Shown here: positions 14,896 through 22,031 of the stretch, piece after piece | Numbering within the stretch: position 1 is the first letter of the stretch | Layout of the letters: every line of letters begins with the position of its first letter | Assembly: GCA_038234045.1 (NCBI GenBank) | Contig: JBBSUX010000015.1 | Span: forward strand, 1-22,769 | Length of the DNA stretch: 22,769 nt | Direction: 5' to 3' | Source: JBBSUX01 sp038234045 | GTDB taxonomy: Bacteria; Pseudomonadota; Gammaproteobacteria; Burkholderiales; Burkholderiaceae_C | Made by a program: the position numbers and the translations under genes | The notes under the pieces: generated by a model | What the model saw: only the letters and a program-made list of their open reading frames with translations | What the model was told of the DNA's origin: nothing | Database searches by the model: none

Positions 14896-14910
14896 CTACG
14901 TATTACGTAG
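14896..14910. other. Short palindrome upstream of infC
   Basis: CTACGTA (14896-14902) and TACGTAG (14904-14910) flank a single T. In RNA this could form CTACG/CGTAG with a five-base loop, ending 10 bases before the infC ribosome binding site. Its role is unknown. Confidence 0.4.
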
Positions 14911-14933
14911 TAAATTATTAAAGGATTTGAACC

Positions 14934-15530
14934 ATCGCTACAGAATTTCGTGACCGCCGCCATCGCGAGGAACGCAAACATCGTTTGAACCGCGAGATCA
15001 TGGCCCTTGAAGTCCGGCTTTCCGGTCCTGAGAACGAGCCGTTGGGCATTGTGTCCATCACTGATGCATTGCGCATGGCTGGAGAGCTTGATGTCGATCT
15101 CGTCGAGATCGCAGCGACCGCCATCCCGCCTGTATGCCGGTTGATGGATTACGGCAAGTTCAAATATCAAGAGCAAAAGCGGGCTGCCGAGGCGAAATCG
15201 AAGCAGACGGTCATCGAGATCAAGGAAATCAAGTTTCGGCCGGGAACGGACGACGGCGACTACAACATCAAGATGCGCAACATCCGGCGCTTTCTGGCTG
15301 AAGGCGACAAATGCAAGATTACCTTGCGTTTTCGCGGGCGTGAAATCACGCACCAGGAAATTGGAATGGCGCTGCTTCAGCGGATCCGGGATGAGCTCGC
15401 TGATCAGATCCTGATCGAGCAGTTCCCGAAGCTTGAAGGGCGTCAGATGATCATGATGATTGCTCCTGGCCGTAAAAAGCCCGTGCCCAAGCCTGCTTCG
15501 TCGGAATCGAATTCCACCGAATCGGCCTGA
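14934..15530 (+). CDS. infC: Translation initiation factor IF-3, non-AUG (ATC) start
   Basis: IF3 binds the 30S subunit, prevents subunit joining and proofreads the start codon. The frame is closed by TGA at 14928-14930, and no ATG, GTG or TTG occurs before a TTG at 14985. That TTG would cut into the N-domain motif HRLNREIMALEVRLSG. The ATC at 14934-14936 follows AAGGA (14921-14925) by eight bases and gives a 198-residue protein with a complete N-domain. Later motifs are VEIAATAIPPVCRLMDYGKF, KEIKFRPGTDDGDYNIKMRN, RRFLAEGDKCKITLRFRGRE and QFPKLEGRQMIMMIAPGRKK. E. coli infC starts at AUU, and IF3 represses its own mRNA through that codon; the ATC here implies the same autoregulation. The basic N-terminus (FRDRRHREERKHR) is a little longer than usual. 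Confidence 0.9.
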   Translation: MATEFRDRRHREERKHRLNREIMALEVRLSGPENEPLGIVSITDALRMAGELDVDLVEIAATAIPPVCRLMDYGKFKYQEQKRAAEAKSKQTVIEIKEIKFRPGTDDGDYNIKMRNIRRFLAEGDKCKITLRFRGREITHQEIGMALLQRIRDELADQILIEQFPKLEGRQMIMMIAPGRKKPVPKPASSESNSTESA

Positions 15531-15572
15531 GGACTGAAGCGAGCGGTTTTTAAAGAGAGTTAAACCATGTTT

Positions 15573-15596
15573 TCACTCCGGATTTTTCCGGAGTGA
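15573..15596 (+). promoter_or_regulatory. Hairpin in the infC-rpmI intergenic leader
   Basis: TCACTCCGGA (15573-15582) and TCCGGAGTGA (15587-15596) form a perfect ten-base stem with a TTTT loop and no T-run after it. Further pairs follow: CCGG/CCGG at 15607-15619, and CCGCG/CGCGG at 15675-15690, about 20 bases before the rpmI ribosome binding site. In E. coli, L20 represses rpmI translation by binding a structure in this interval. A comparable L20-responsive leader is a reasonable inference. Confidence 0.55.
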
Positions 15597-15723
15597 GCAC
15601 TGCGAGCCGGTTTTGCCGGTGCGCGCCCGGGCTGCATCGTCAGGCCGGAAAAAAGTGGCTCGGGGCATCCAAGTCCGCGGTGGTTCGCGGCGCCTCACGA
15701 GCACAATGAATAGGAGCATTCAC

Positions 15724-15927
15724 ATGCCCAAATTGAAGACCAAGAGCAGTGCAAAGAAGCGCTTTCGTGTTCGCCCGGGAGGTACCGTCAAACGTGGCCA
15801 AGCTTTCAAGCGCCACATCTTGACGAAGAAGACTACCAAGAACAAACGCCATTTGCGCGGTTCCACAGCGGTACATGAGACCAATCTGGTTTCCGTTGCC
15901 GCCATGATGCCCGGCCGCGGCGTCTGA
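15724..15927 (+). CDS. rpmI: 50S ribosomal protein L35
   Basis: This 67-residue basic protein begins MPKLKTKSSAKKRFRVRPGG, continues TVKRGQAFKRHILTKKTTK, and contains the RHLRG motif typical of L35. The length is close to the usual 65. I chose ATG 15724, preceded by AGGAG (15712-15716) seven bases away. The frame is open upstream but carries no L35 similarity there. It lies between infC and rplT, the conserved order, and its translation is probably coupled to L20 feedback through the structured leader. Confidence 0.96.
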   Translation: MPKLKTKSSAKKRFRVRPGGTVKRGQAFKRHILTKKTTKNKRHLRGSTAVHETNLVSVAAMMPGRGV

Positions 15928-15957
15928 TCACCTCGAACGAACACAAGGAGTAATTAC

Positions 15958-16317
15958 ATGCCTCGCGTTAAACGTGGTGTAACAGCACGCGCCCGTCACA
16001 AGAAAGTTCTCGCCCTGGCCAAGGGTTTCCGCGGCCGTCGCGGCAATGTCTATCGGATCGCCAAACAGGCGGTTATGAAGGCTGGTCAGTACGCTTATCG
16101 CGACCGCCGGACCAAGAAGCGCGTATTCCGTCGCCTCTGGATTGCGCGTATCAATGCCGCATCGCGTGAACTCGGGTTGACCTACAGCCAGTTCACCAAC
16201 GGGCTGAAAAAGGCTGCGATCGAGATCGACCGCAAGATGCTGGCCGATCTGGCTGTCCATGACAAGGCCGGTTTCGCAAGCATCGTGGATCAGGTCAAGG
16301 CCAAACTGGCCGCCTGA
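15958..16317 (+). CDS. rplT: 50S ribosomal protein L20
   Basis: L20 is an early-assembly 23S rRNA-binding protein and the repressor of its own operon in E. coli. The 119-residue sequence starts MPRVKRGVTARARHKKVLAL and contains KGFRGRRGNVYRIAKQAVMK, YAYRDRRTKKRVFRRLWIAR and INAASRELGLTYSQFTNGLK. This matches the family over its full length. The start ATG 15958 has a strong AAGGAG (15945-15950) seven bases upstream. It follows rpmI by 30 bp. Confidence 0.97.
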   Translation: MPRVKRGVTARARHKKVLALAKGFRGRRGNVYRIAKQAVMKAGQYAYRDRRTKKRVFRRLWIARINAASRELGLTYSQFTNGLKKAAIEIDRKMLADLAVHDKAGFASIVDQVKAKLAA

Positions 16318-16324
16318 CATTCTT

Positions 16325-16383
16325 CGGCGCGCCACGCGCCGTAAGCGAGGGCCAGAGCTTGAAAGAAGCGCTGGCCCTTTTTC
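16325..16383 (+). terminator. Twin hairpins with T-tail between rplT and pheS (terminator/attenuator)
   Basis: The first hairpin is CGGCGCG/CGCGCCG (16325-16331 with 16335-16341) with a three-base loop. The second is AGGGCCAG (16348-16355) paired with CTGGCCCT (16371-16378), extended inward by GCTT/AAGC across one mismatch and ending in T5 (16378-16382). The second has intrinsic-terminator form and lies 15 bases before the pheS ATG. It probably lowers read-through from the ribosomal-protein genes or attenuates pheST. No Phe-rich leader peptide like that of E. coli pheST is visible. Confidence 0.8.
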
Positions 16384-16397
16384 ATTTCCAAAGCACC

Positions 16398-17453
16398 ATG
16401 AACGACGATCTCGACCATTTGCTCGAAGCCGCCAAGGCAAGTTTTTCTGCAGCCGTGACGCCCGCCGAACTGGAGAACGTCAAAGCGGGTTTCCTTGGCA
16501 AGTCCGGGCAGATCACCGCCATGATGCGCGACCTTGCCGCACTGCCGGTAGAAGAGAAAAAGGCAAGGGGCGCGGTCATCAATGCCTGCAAACAGGCAAT
16601 TGAACTCAGCTTGGGTGAGCGCCGGCAGGAGCTTGCGGATGCTGAACTCGAGCGGCAATTGCAGAGTGAGCGCCTTGACGTAACGCTTGCCGGGCGGAGT
16701 GGCGGAGGCGGCGGTCTTCATCCTGTCTCGTTGACGCTGGAGCGCATCGAATCGATCTTTGCCTCAATGGGCTTCGCTGTCGCAGAAGGGCCGGAGATTG
16801 AGACCGACTGGTTCAATTTCACCGCACTCAATACGCCGCAGGACCATCCCGCTCGTTCGATGCACGACACTTTTTATGTGGAAGGTGGCGCTGCCGAAGC
16901 GCCGTTGCTGCTGCGCACCCATACGAGTCCTATGCAGATCCGGCATGCGGTTCAGCATGTCAAACGGCACCGCGGCACTATCGATTCCGGTCGCGATATG
17001 CCTGAAATTCGCGTGATTGCGCCAGGGCGCACTTATCGCGTTGACTCCGATGCAACCCATTCGCCGATGTTCCACCAATGTGAGGGGCTGTGGATTGGTG
17101 AGAACGTGAGCTTCAAGGACCTGAAGGTCGTATTTACAGAGTTCTGCCGTACCTTTTTCGAGAGTGATGATCTGGTCCTGCGCTTCAGGCCCAGTTTCTT
17201 TCCGTTTACCGAGCCAAGCGCTGAGATCGACATCCAGTTTGCCAGCGGACCGAATGCAGGTCGCTGGCTGGAGGTTGCGGGTTCTGGGCAAGTGCATCCC
17301 CAGGTCGTGCGCAACATGGGGCTCGACCCTGAGCGCTACATCGGTTTTGCTTTCGGCATGGGCCCGGACCGACTGACTATGCTGCGTTATGGCGTGAATG
17401 ATTTGCGCCTGTTTTTTGACGGCGACATGCGTTTTCTTGGTCAGTTTCAATAA
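16398..17453 (+). CDS. pheS: Phenylalanine--tRNA ligase alpha subunit
   Basis: PheS is the catalytic subunit of the heterotetrameric PheRS. The 351-residue protein has an N-terminal coiled-coil arm (about 1-95, including TPAELENVKAGFLGKSGQIT) that contacts tRNA. The class II core shows LHPVSLTLERIESIFASMGF, the TDWFNFTALNTPQDHPARSM segment and LRTHTSPMQIRHAV. Motif 2 is RVIAPGRTYRVDSDATHSPM FHQCEGL. Motif 3 is GFAFGMGPDRLTMLRYGVND. I chose ATG 16398, which gives the usual family start. An in-frame TTG at 16359 lies inside the upstream terminator. The ribosome binding site is weak, which may limit translation. Confidence 0.96.
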   Translation: MNDDLDHLLEAAKASFSAAVTPAELENVKAGFLGKSGQITAMMRDLAALPVEEKKARGAVINACKQAIELSLGERRQELADAELERQLQSERLDVTLAGRSGGGGGLHPVSLTLERIESIFASMGFAVAEGPEIETDWFNFTALNTPQDHPARSMHDTFYVEGGAAEAPLLLRTHTSPMQIRHAVQHVKRHRGTIDSGRDMPEIRVIAPGRTYRVDSDATHSPMFHQCEGLWIGENVSFKDLKVVFTEFCRTFFESDDLVLRFRPSFFPFTEPSAEIDIQFASGPNAGRWLEVAGSGQVHPQVVRNMGLDPERYIGFAFGMGPDRLTMLRYGVNDLRLFFDGDMRFLGQFQ

Positions 17454-17505
17454 GTTCGAGCTGGCTCTTGCGGTTTTGTTTTTTTAAGAATCTGGGTACC
17501 TCTGC

Positions 17506-19947
17506 ATGCAATTTCCGGAATCCTGGCTGCGGGAGTTCTGCGACCCCGCGCTTGACACTCAGCAACTGGCCGACGTCCTCACTATGGCGGGGCTGGAAGT
17601 CGAGGAAATTCGACCCGTTGCACCGGCCTTCAGCGGTGTTGTAGTCGGCAAAATCATTGATACAGCGCAGCATCCCGATGCTGATCGCTTGCGTATCTGC
17701 AGTGTTGAAATTGGAGCTACCGAGCCGCTTCAGATCGTCTGCGGAGCTCCCAACGCGCGGCCAGGAATTTTGGTTCCCTGTGCCACGGTTGGCGCGACGC
17801 TGCCGCCTGGCCCGGACGGTAAGCCTTTCCGGATCAAGGTCGGCAAGCTGCGCGGCGTCGAGAGCCACGGCATGCTCTGCTCTTCACGCGAATTGGGGCT
17901 GGGCAACGAAGAAGGTGGCTTGCTGGAGCTTGACGAAACCGCTGTGCCAGGCGTCGACATTCGTACGGCACTGCAACTCGATGACGTTCTTCTCACGCTC
18001 AAGCTAACCCCTAATCTCGCGCACTGCCTGAGCATCCATGGGGTTGCGCGTGAACTCTCTGCTCTGACTGGAGCGCCGCTGCGTGCGACGCCGGTGCCAG
18101 TCGTGACCGTCGCAACAGACGCACGTCTCCCTGTAACCATCACGGCTCCCGATTTGTGCGGCCGTTTTTCCGGGCGTGTGGTGACAGGCGTCGATCCAAA
18201 AGCCAAGACTCCTGCATGGATGGTGGATCGGCTTTCGCGCTGCGGGCAGCGCAGCGTGAGTGCGCTGGTCGATATTTCAAACTACGTGATGTTCGAATTC
18301 GGGCAACCCACGCATATCTTCGACCGCGACCGTCTCAACGGCGACGCGCTCACCGTCCGCTGGGCAACGCCGGGTGAATCGCTGAAATTGCTCAATGGAT
18401 CGACGGTCGAACTCGACTCCAATGTGGGCGTCATTGCCGACGCCCAAGGTGTCGAATCGCTCGCGGGAATCATGGGTGGAGATGCGACATCAGTTACCGA
18501 CGACACGCGCAACATTTATATTGAATCCGCATTCTGGTATCCCAAGGCAGTGGCTGGCCGATCGCGACGCTTCAATTTCTCGACCGATGCCGGGCACCGA
18601 TTCGAACGAGGCGTTGATCCCGCTGGAACGGTGGAGCAACTAGAACGCATCACCGCTCTGGTTCTGTCGATCTGCGGTGGCAGCGCCGGGCCGGTAGAAG
18701 ACCATCAACCAGCCATGCCGGTGAGGTCCACGGTTCGTGTGCGTGTTGATCGCGCAGCGCGTGTGTTGGGCATGCCACTTGACGAGGGGCAGTGCGAAAA
18801 CGCACTGCATGCGCTCGGCCTCGAACCCAAGCGGGTGGGTGATGCAGCACGACCAACGCTAGAAATCACCTCACCTTCGTGGAGGTTCGATCTCAATATC
18901 GAGGAGGATCTGATCGAGGAAATCGCGCGCGTCGTCGGGTTCGACCAACTGCCGACTACGCCTCCGCTCGCACCGATTACACCGCGCCTTCGCGCCGAAA
19001 ACGAGCGCGGAGCTTTTGAAGCGCGGCGCATGGTTGCAGCGCGCGGCTATCAGGAGACGATCAACTTCAGTTTTGTCGATGAGCGTTGGGAGCGCGAGCT
19101 CGCGGGCAATACCGATCCTATCCGGTTAATAAATCCAATTGCGAGCCAAATGAGTGTCATGCGCTCATCCTTGATGGGATCATTGCTACAAGTATTGAAG
19201 TTCAATGCCGACCGAAAGATGACGCGTGTCCGCGCATTCGAGATAGGCCGGGTCTTCCTGCGGGATCCTGCTGCACAGGATTCCGACACCGCCGTCGCCG
19301 GCTTCGACCAGCCGATGAGGGTTGCGGGAGCCGCTTGTGGACCATTCGCGCCGCTGCAGTGGGGCCAGTCGGACCGCGATGTGGATTTCTTCGATTTAAA
19401 GGGAGATGTAGAAGCGATTCTTTCTCCCGCTGTGGCCGTTTTCGAGCCCGTGCTGCATCCCGCGCTTCATCCCGGTCGTAGCGCGCGCGTGCTGATTGAT
19501 GGACGACCGATCGGTGTCATGGGCGAACTCCATCCGCGCTGGCGTCAGTCTTGGGGTTTTGCGGGCGCACCGGTACTGTTCGAGCTCGATCTGCGGGCTG
19601 TGCTCGCCCATCCGGTGCCTGTGCCTATGCCGGTCGCGCGGCAGCAGGACGTGGAGCGCGACATCGCCATCGTGGTCGCAGAAGCGATTACCTTCGGTGC
19701 GGTGCAGGGCGCGATGCAGAGCGCCGCGACCGACGGTCTGTTGCGTCATTCGACCCTTTTCGATATCTATCGTCCGCGCCCAGGCACACCGGCGAACAGT
19801 GGACTCGAGGTGGGTGAAAAGAGCCTGGCGATCCGGCTGGTTTTCAATGGCGGCTACGGGCCCCTGGATGACACGCGTATCGAAAACGCGGTCCAGGCCG
19901 TGATAGTCCAGCTTTCAAGCCAGCTTGCGGCAAGGTTGCGAACGTGA
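17506..19947 (+). CDS. pheT: Phenylalanine--tRNA ligase beta subunit
   Basis: PheT is the editing and tRNA-binding partner of PheS. The 813-residue protein starts MQFPESWLREFCDPALDTQQ, the family opening. It contains an EMAP/OB tRNA-binding domain at about 40-150 (VVVGKIIDTAQHPDADRLRI and KLRGVESHGMLCSSRELGL). The B3/B4 editing domain is at about 210-390, with ALVDISNYVMFEFGQPTHIF and TDAGHRFERGVDP. The B5 domain lies near 400-480 and the catalytic-like core near 490-700. A C-terminal ferredoxin-fold anticodon-binding domain covers about 720-813 (FPVARQQ-like PVARQQDVERDIAIVV, then LFDIYRPRPG). The length is near the usual 800. The pheS stop is 52 bases upstream, across a T-rich stretch without a stem. 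The Shine-Dalgarno is poor. The stop overlaps the ihfA start. Confidence 0.97.
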   Translation: MQFPESWLREFCDPALDTQQLADVLTMAGLEVEEIRPVAPAFSGVVVGKIIDTAQHPDADRLRICSVEIGATEPLQIVCGAPNARPGILVPCATVGATLPPGPDGKPFRIKVGKLRGVESHGMLCSSRELGLGNEEGGLLELDETAVPGVDIRTALQLDDVLLTLKLTPNLAHCLSIHGVARELSALTGAPLRATPVPVVTVATDARLPVTITAPDLCGRFSGRVVTGVDPKAKTPAWMVDRLSRCGQRSVSALVDISNYVMFEFGQPTHIFDRDRLNGDALTVRWATPGESLKLLNGSTVELDSNVGVIADAQGVESLAGIMGGDATSVTDDTRNIYIESAFWYPKAVAGRSRRFNFSTDAGHRFERGVDPAGTVEQLERITALVLSICGGSAGPVEDHQPAMPVRSTVRVRVDRAARVLGMPLDEGQCENALHALGLEPKRVGDAARPTLEITSPSWRFDLNIEEDLIEEIARVVGFDQLPTTPPLAPITPRLRAENERGAFEARRMVAARGYQETINFSFVDERWERELAGNTDPIRLINPIASQMSVMRSSLMGSLLQVLKFNADRKMTRVRAFEIGRVFLRDPAAQDSDTAVAGFDQPMRVAGAACGPFAPLQWGQSDRDVDFFDLKGDVEAILSPAVAVFEPVLHPALHPGRSARVLIDGRPIGVMGELHPRWRQSWGFAGAPVLFELDLRAVLAHPVPVPMPVARQQDVERDIAIVVAEAITFGAVQGAMQSAATDGLLRHSTLFDIYRPRPGTPANSGLEVGEKSLAIRLVFNGGYGPLDDTRIENAVQAVIVQLSSQLAARLRT

Positions 19948-20300
19948 TGTCTAGCGATAAGTCTTCGCCATCGCAGAGCGATATGGTCGGAAGTCTTTCC
20001 GTTGAGACTCTCGAAACGCCGACTCTCACGAAAGCGCAGCTCGCGGATCTGCTGTTCGACCAGATTGGGCTCAATAAACGCGAAGCCAAAGATATGGTCG
20101 ACGCTTTTTTCGAACTGCTCTGCCGAGAGCTGATCGACGGCGAAGACGTCAAGTTATCGGGCTTCGGTAACTTTCAAATTCGCACTAAGGCGCCGAGACC
20201 TGGCCGCAATCCTCGGACCGGCGAGCTGATTCCGATTGAGGAACGGCGCGTAGTCACATTTCACGCCAGCCAGAAGTTGAAGGAACAAGTGCAGGGGTAA
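19947..20300 (+). CDS. ihfA: Integration host factor subunit alpha
   Basis: IHF-alpha pairs with IHF-beta to bend DNA sharply in transcription, replication and recombination. The conserved body begins at about residue 27: LTKAQLADLLFDQIGLNKRE, then VKLSGFGNFQIRTKAPRPGR with the intercalating-proline arm (RPGRNPRTGE), and RRVVTFHASQKLK at the end. The protein has 117 residues against about 100 in E. coli. The surplus is a Ser-rich N-terminal extension (MSSDKSSPSQSDMVG then SLSVETLETPT). The ATG shares its A with the pheT stop (TGATG), so translation is coupled; a GTG at 19944 is the alternative start. The pheST-ihfA order is conserved in proteobacteria. Confidence 0.95.
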   Translation: MSSDKSSPSQSDMVGSLSVETLETPTLTKAQLADLLFDQIGLNKREAKDMVDAFFELLCRELIDGEDVKLSGFGNFQIRTKAPRPGRNPRTGELIPIEERRVVTFHASQKLKEQVQG

Positions 20301-20372
20301 TACGCCTCGCGCTCTTCCCCATCGATCGCGCTTGCGGTACCCTCGACCGCTTTCGCCGACATTCCCGCGCCC

Positions 20373-20900
20373 ATGGCCACAACGCTCCCTGCCATCCCCG
20401 CTAAACGCTACTTCACCATCGGCGAGGTCGGTGAGCTCTGCGACGTCAAGCCGCATGTGCTGCGCTACTGGGAGCAGGAATTTACCCAGCTGCGCCCGAT
20501 GAAGCGGCGCGGCAATCGTCGCTACTACCAGCATCATGAAGTGCTGATGATCCGCCGCATACGGGATCTTTTGTATGAGGATGGCTTCACCATCAGCGGT
20601 GCGCGCAACAAGCTCCAGGATTGGGTCCAGACCGGACGCGGTCACGCGAACACACAAGCCAACTCGAATACGTCTGGACGTGCCGAAGGGGCAGCCGGCA
20701 CGCGCGTGGGTGGCGATGACGATGCAGCCGCATCGGGCAGCTGGTTTGAGCAAGCCCCGGAGAGCGGAGGTGCATCCCTCGATGCCGCGTTGGGCTTGGA
20801 CGATGTCACGCCGGGATTGCATGGCGCCATGTCTTCGGGATTGTCGCGCTTGAGGCGGGAACTCTTCGAGATACGTGCATTGCTTGAGTCGGCAGTTTGA
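20373..20900 (+). CDS. MerR family transcriptional regulator
   Basis: This 175-residue protein has a MerR-type winged-helix DNA-binding domain at about 12-80: YFTIGEVGELCDVKPHVLRY, WEQEFTQLRPMKRRGNRRYY and EVLMIRRIRDLLYEDGFTIS. A low-complexity Gly/Ala/Asp-rich middle (about 88-145) and a short C-terminal helix (LSRLRRELFEIRALLESA) follow. No metal-binding cysteines or effector domain are apparent. A MerR-like gene next to ihfA is a conserved arrangement in beta- and gammaproteobacteria, and its targets are not known. The start ATG 20373 lacks a strong ribosome binding site. The gene is 72 bp downstream of ihfA and may belong to the same transcript. Confidence 0.9.
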   Translation: MATTLPAIPAKRYFTIGEVGELCDVKPHVLRYWEQEFTQLRPMKRRGNRRYYQHHEVLMIRRIRDLLYEDGFTISGARNKLQDWVQTGRGHANTQANSNTSGRAEGAAGTRVGGDDDAAASGSWFEQAPESGGASLDAALGLDDVTPGLHGAMSSGLSRLRRELFEIRALLESAV

Positions 20901-20913
20901 CGCCTTCAGCCGC

Positions 20914-20919
20914 TATAAT
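20914..20919 (+). promoter_or_regulatory. Consensus -10 box for the tRNA-Pro gene
   Basis: A perfect TATAAT lies 11 bases upstream of the tRNA's first base, just past the MerR-gene stop. TTGACG at 20897-20902 is a good -35 hexamer but only 11 bases away, too close for normal sigma-70 spacing; no better -35 is seen at 16-18 bases. The -10 box is probably real. Confidence 0.6.
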
Positions 20920-20930
20920 TAGACGCTTGT

Positions 20931-21007
20931 CGGCGTGTAGCGCAGCCTGGTAGCGCACTTGCATGGGGTGCAAGGGGCCGGAGGTTCGAATCCTCTCACG
21001 CCGACCA
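20931..21007 (+). tRNA. tRNA-Pro, anticodon GGG
   Basis: This 77-base cloverleaf includes an encoded CCA end. The acceptor stem CGGCGTG (20931-20937) pairs with CACGCCG (20997-21003), followed by discriminator A and CCA. The anticodon stem CTTGC/GCAAG closes the seven-base loop ATGGGGT, with GGG at the anticodon positions, reading CCC and CCU proline codons. The T-arm contains GAGG-TTCGAAT-CCTC. No tRNA-end duplication marking an integrated element was found in the window. Confidence 0.97.
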
Positions 21008-21015
21008 TATGAATT

Positions 21016-21055
21016 AAGGACTTAGCTTCGAAAGGGGCCAAGTCCTTGTTTTTTT
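21016..21055 (+). terminator. Rho-independent terminator of the tRNA-Pro gene
   Basis: AAGGACTT (21016-21023) pairs with AAGTCCTT (21040-21047) around a 16-base loop and is followed by GTTTTTTT (21048-21055). It begins nine bases after the tRNA CCA end. Confidence 0.88.
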
Positions 21056-21320
21056 GTGGCGTCCGAAACAGCCGTTGACCCAACCTTATACAAACCTGGC
21101 GCATTCTCGAAGAATCGCATCACAACCCCGCGCAATTTCTCGTTTTCTGGGCGTGAAGTGCTGGAACAACGGTTGCGCGGGTCAGCAAGTTTCAACCGGC
21201 TGGAATACCGCGCCGAGCTCTGAAGTTCTGAAGGGGCAACGCCAGCGAGCCGCGGCACGCCATGCCACCATCTAGGCTTTAGCACATGCGCTGCCGTTTT
21301 CGGGGGCGCCGGGGTCCTGA
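21056..21320. other. Non-coding interval between tRNA-Pro and the P450 remnant
   Basis: I see no gene here. The only structure is a nine-base inverted repeat, CCCGCGCAA (21127-21135) with TTGCGCGGG (21173-21181), separated by 37 bases. The interval changes neighbourhood from conserved core operon to accessory-looking genes. Confidence 0.5.
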
Positions 21321-21896
21321 ATGACAACGTGTCCTTCGACCTCTTCACCCACTGCGCTGCGATCCTTCGATTCTTTGCCCGGGCCGCGCGGCGTGCCCGT
21401 CTTCGGTAACCTGCTACAGATACAGGCTTCCCGCATGCACCGGCAGCTTGAGCATTGGTGCGCTGTCTATGGCCCTGTCTTCAGATTACGTCTGGGTCCG
21501 CGTCGCGTTGTGGTGTTGGGCGATCATTAGCTCATCGCCAGCGCATTGCGGGACCGACCGGATGGCTTTCGCCGCTCCACCAAACTCGAGTAGGTGTCGA
21601 TCGAGATGGGTCTGCCAGGCGGGGTGTTTGGCGCCAACGGCGACGCCTGACGACGCCAGCGCCGGATGGTGATGGCAAGCTTCGACCCGGGGCACGTCAG
21701 GCGCTTCTACCCCAGTCTGCAGAAGGTGAGCGAGTGGCTTGTGGCACGCTGGCAAGGCGCCGCGCGTAGCGGCAGCGTCATTGACCTGCAGGCCGACCTG
21801 ATGCGCTTTACTGTGGATGCCGTGGCGGGATTGGCCTTCGGCGCCGACGTCAACACGCTGCTGTCCGACGAAGACGTGATCCAGAAGCACCTGGAT
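21321..21896 (+). pseudogene. Cytochrome P450, N-terminal fragment with three in-frame stops
   Basis: The frame starts MTTCPSTSSPTALRSFDSLP and contains PGPRGVPVFGNLL and YGPVFRLRLGPRRVVVLGDH, the proline-rich hinge and first beta region of a bacterial P450. Homology continues in the same frame through stops at 21528-21530 (TAG), 21591-21593 (TAG) and 21648-21650 (TGA). Between and after them come LIASALRDRPDGFRRSTKLE, VSIEMGLPGGVFGANGDA, then RRQRRMVMASFDPGHVRRFY and MRFTVDAVAGLAFGADVNT. The TGA falls where the family has Trp (the DA-W-RRQRR motif, C-helix). Similarity ends near VIQKHLD (21896). The I-helix, ExxR motif and heme-ligand cysteine are all missing, so no active enzyme can be made. 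Only about 190 of some 450 residues remain. Confidence 0.88.
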
Positions 21897-22031
21897 ATCA
21901 GCAACGTTGATCCGAAGGGAAACGACCGAGGCTTCCTGGACACTTTTGAGCTGTTGGATAGACTGCCTCTATTCAGGTATACAAGCCCTACTTATCCGTG
22001 GACTGCTTTTTTGAACTGCCGACTTCGAGCC
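21897..22031. other. Junction between P450 remnant and acyl-CoA synthetase
   Basis: P450 similarity stops abruptly, and none of the three forward frames continues it. The frame shared with the P450 fragment stays open through this stretch into the downstream ATG, but the encoded residues (ISNVDPKGNDRGFLDTF onward) match nothing I recognise. It looks like the scar of the deletion that removed the rest of the P450 gene. Confidence 0.5.
21954..21983 (+). promoter_or_regulatory. Candidate promoter for the acyl-CoA synthetase gene
   Basis: TTGGAT (21954-21959) and TATACA (21978-21983) are 18 bases apart, each matching four of six consensus positions. They lie about 50 bases before the ATG at 22032, in a locally AT-richer stretch. 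Confidence 0.35.

Noticed and set aside
17454..17505. T-rich stretch between pheS and pheT as a terminator
   Set aside because: No stable stem precedes the T-run, so it is not an intrinsic terminator.
20897..20919. TTGACG and TATAAT as a full sigma-70 promoter for the tRNA
   Set aside because: The spacing is only 11 bases, well short of the usual 16-18. I kept the -10 box alone.
20931..21320. tRNA-Pro as an integration site (att) for the accessory-looking genes to its right
   Set aside because: No duplicate of the tRNA 3' end, integrase or other mobility gene is present within the window.
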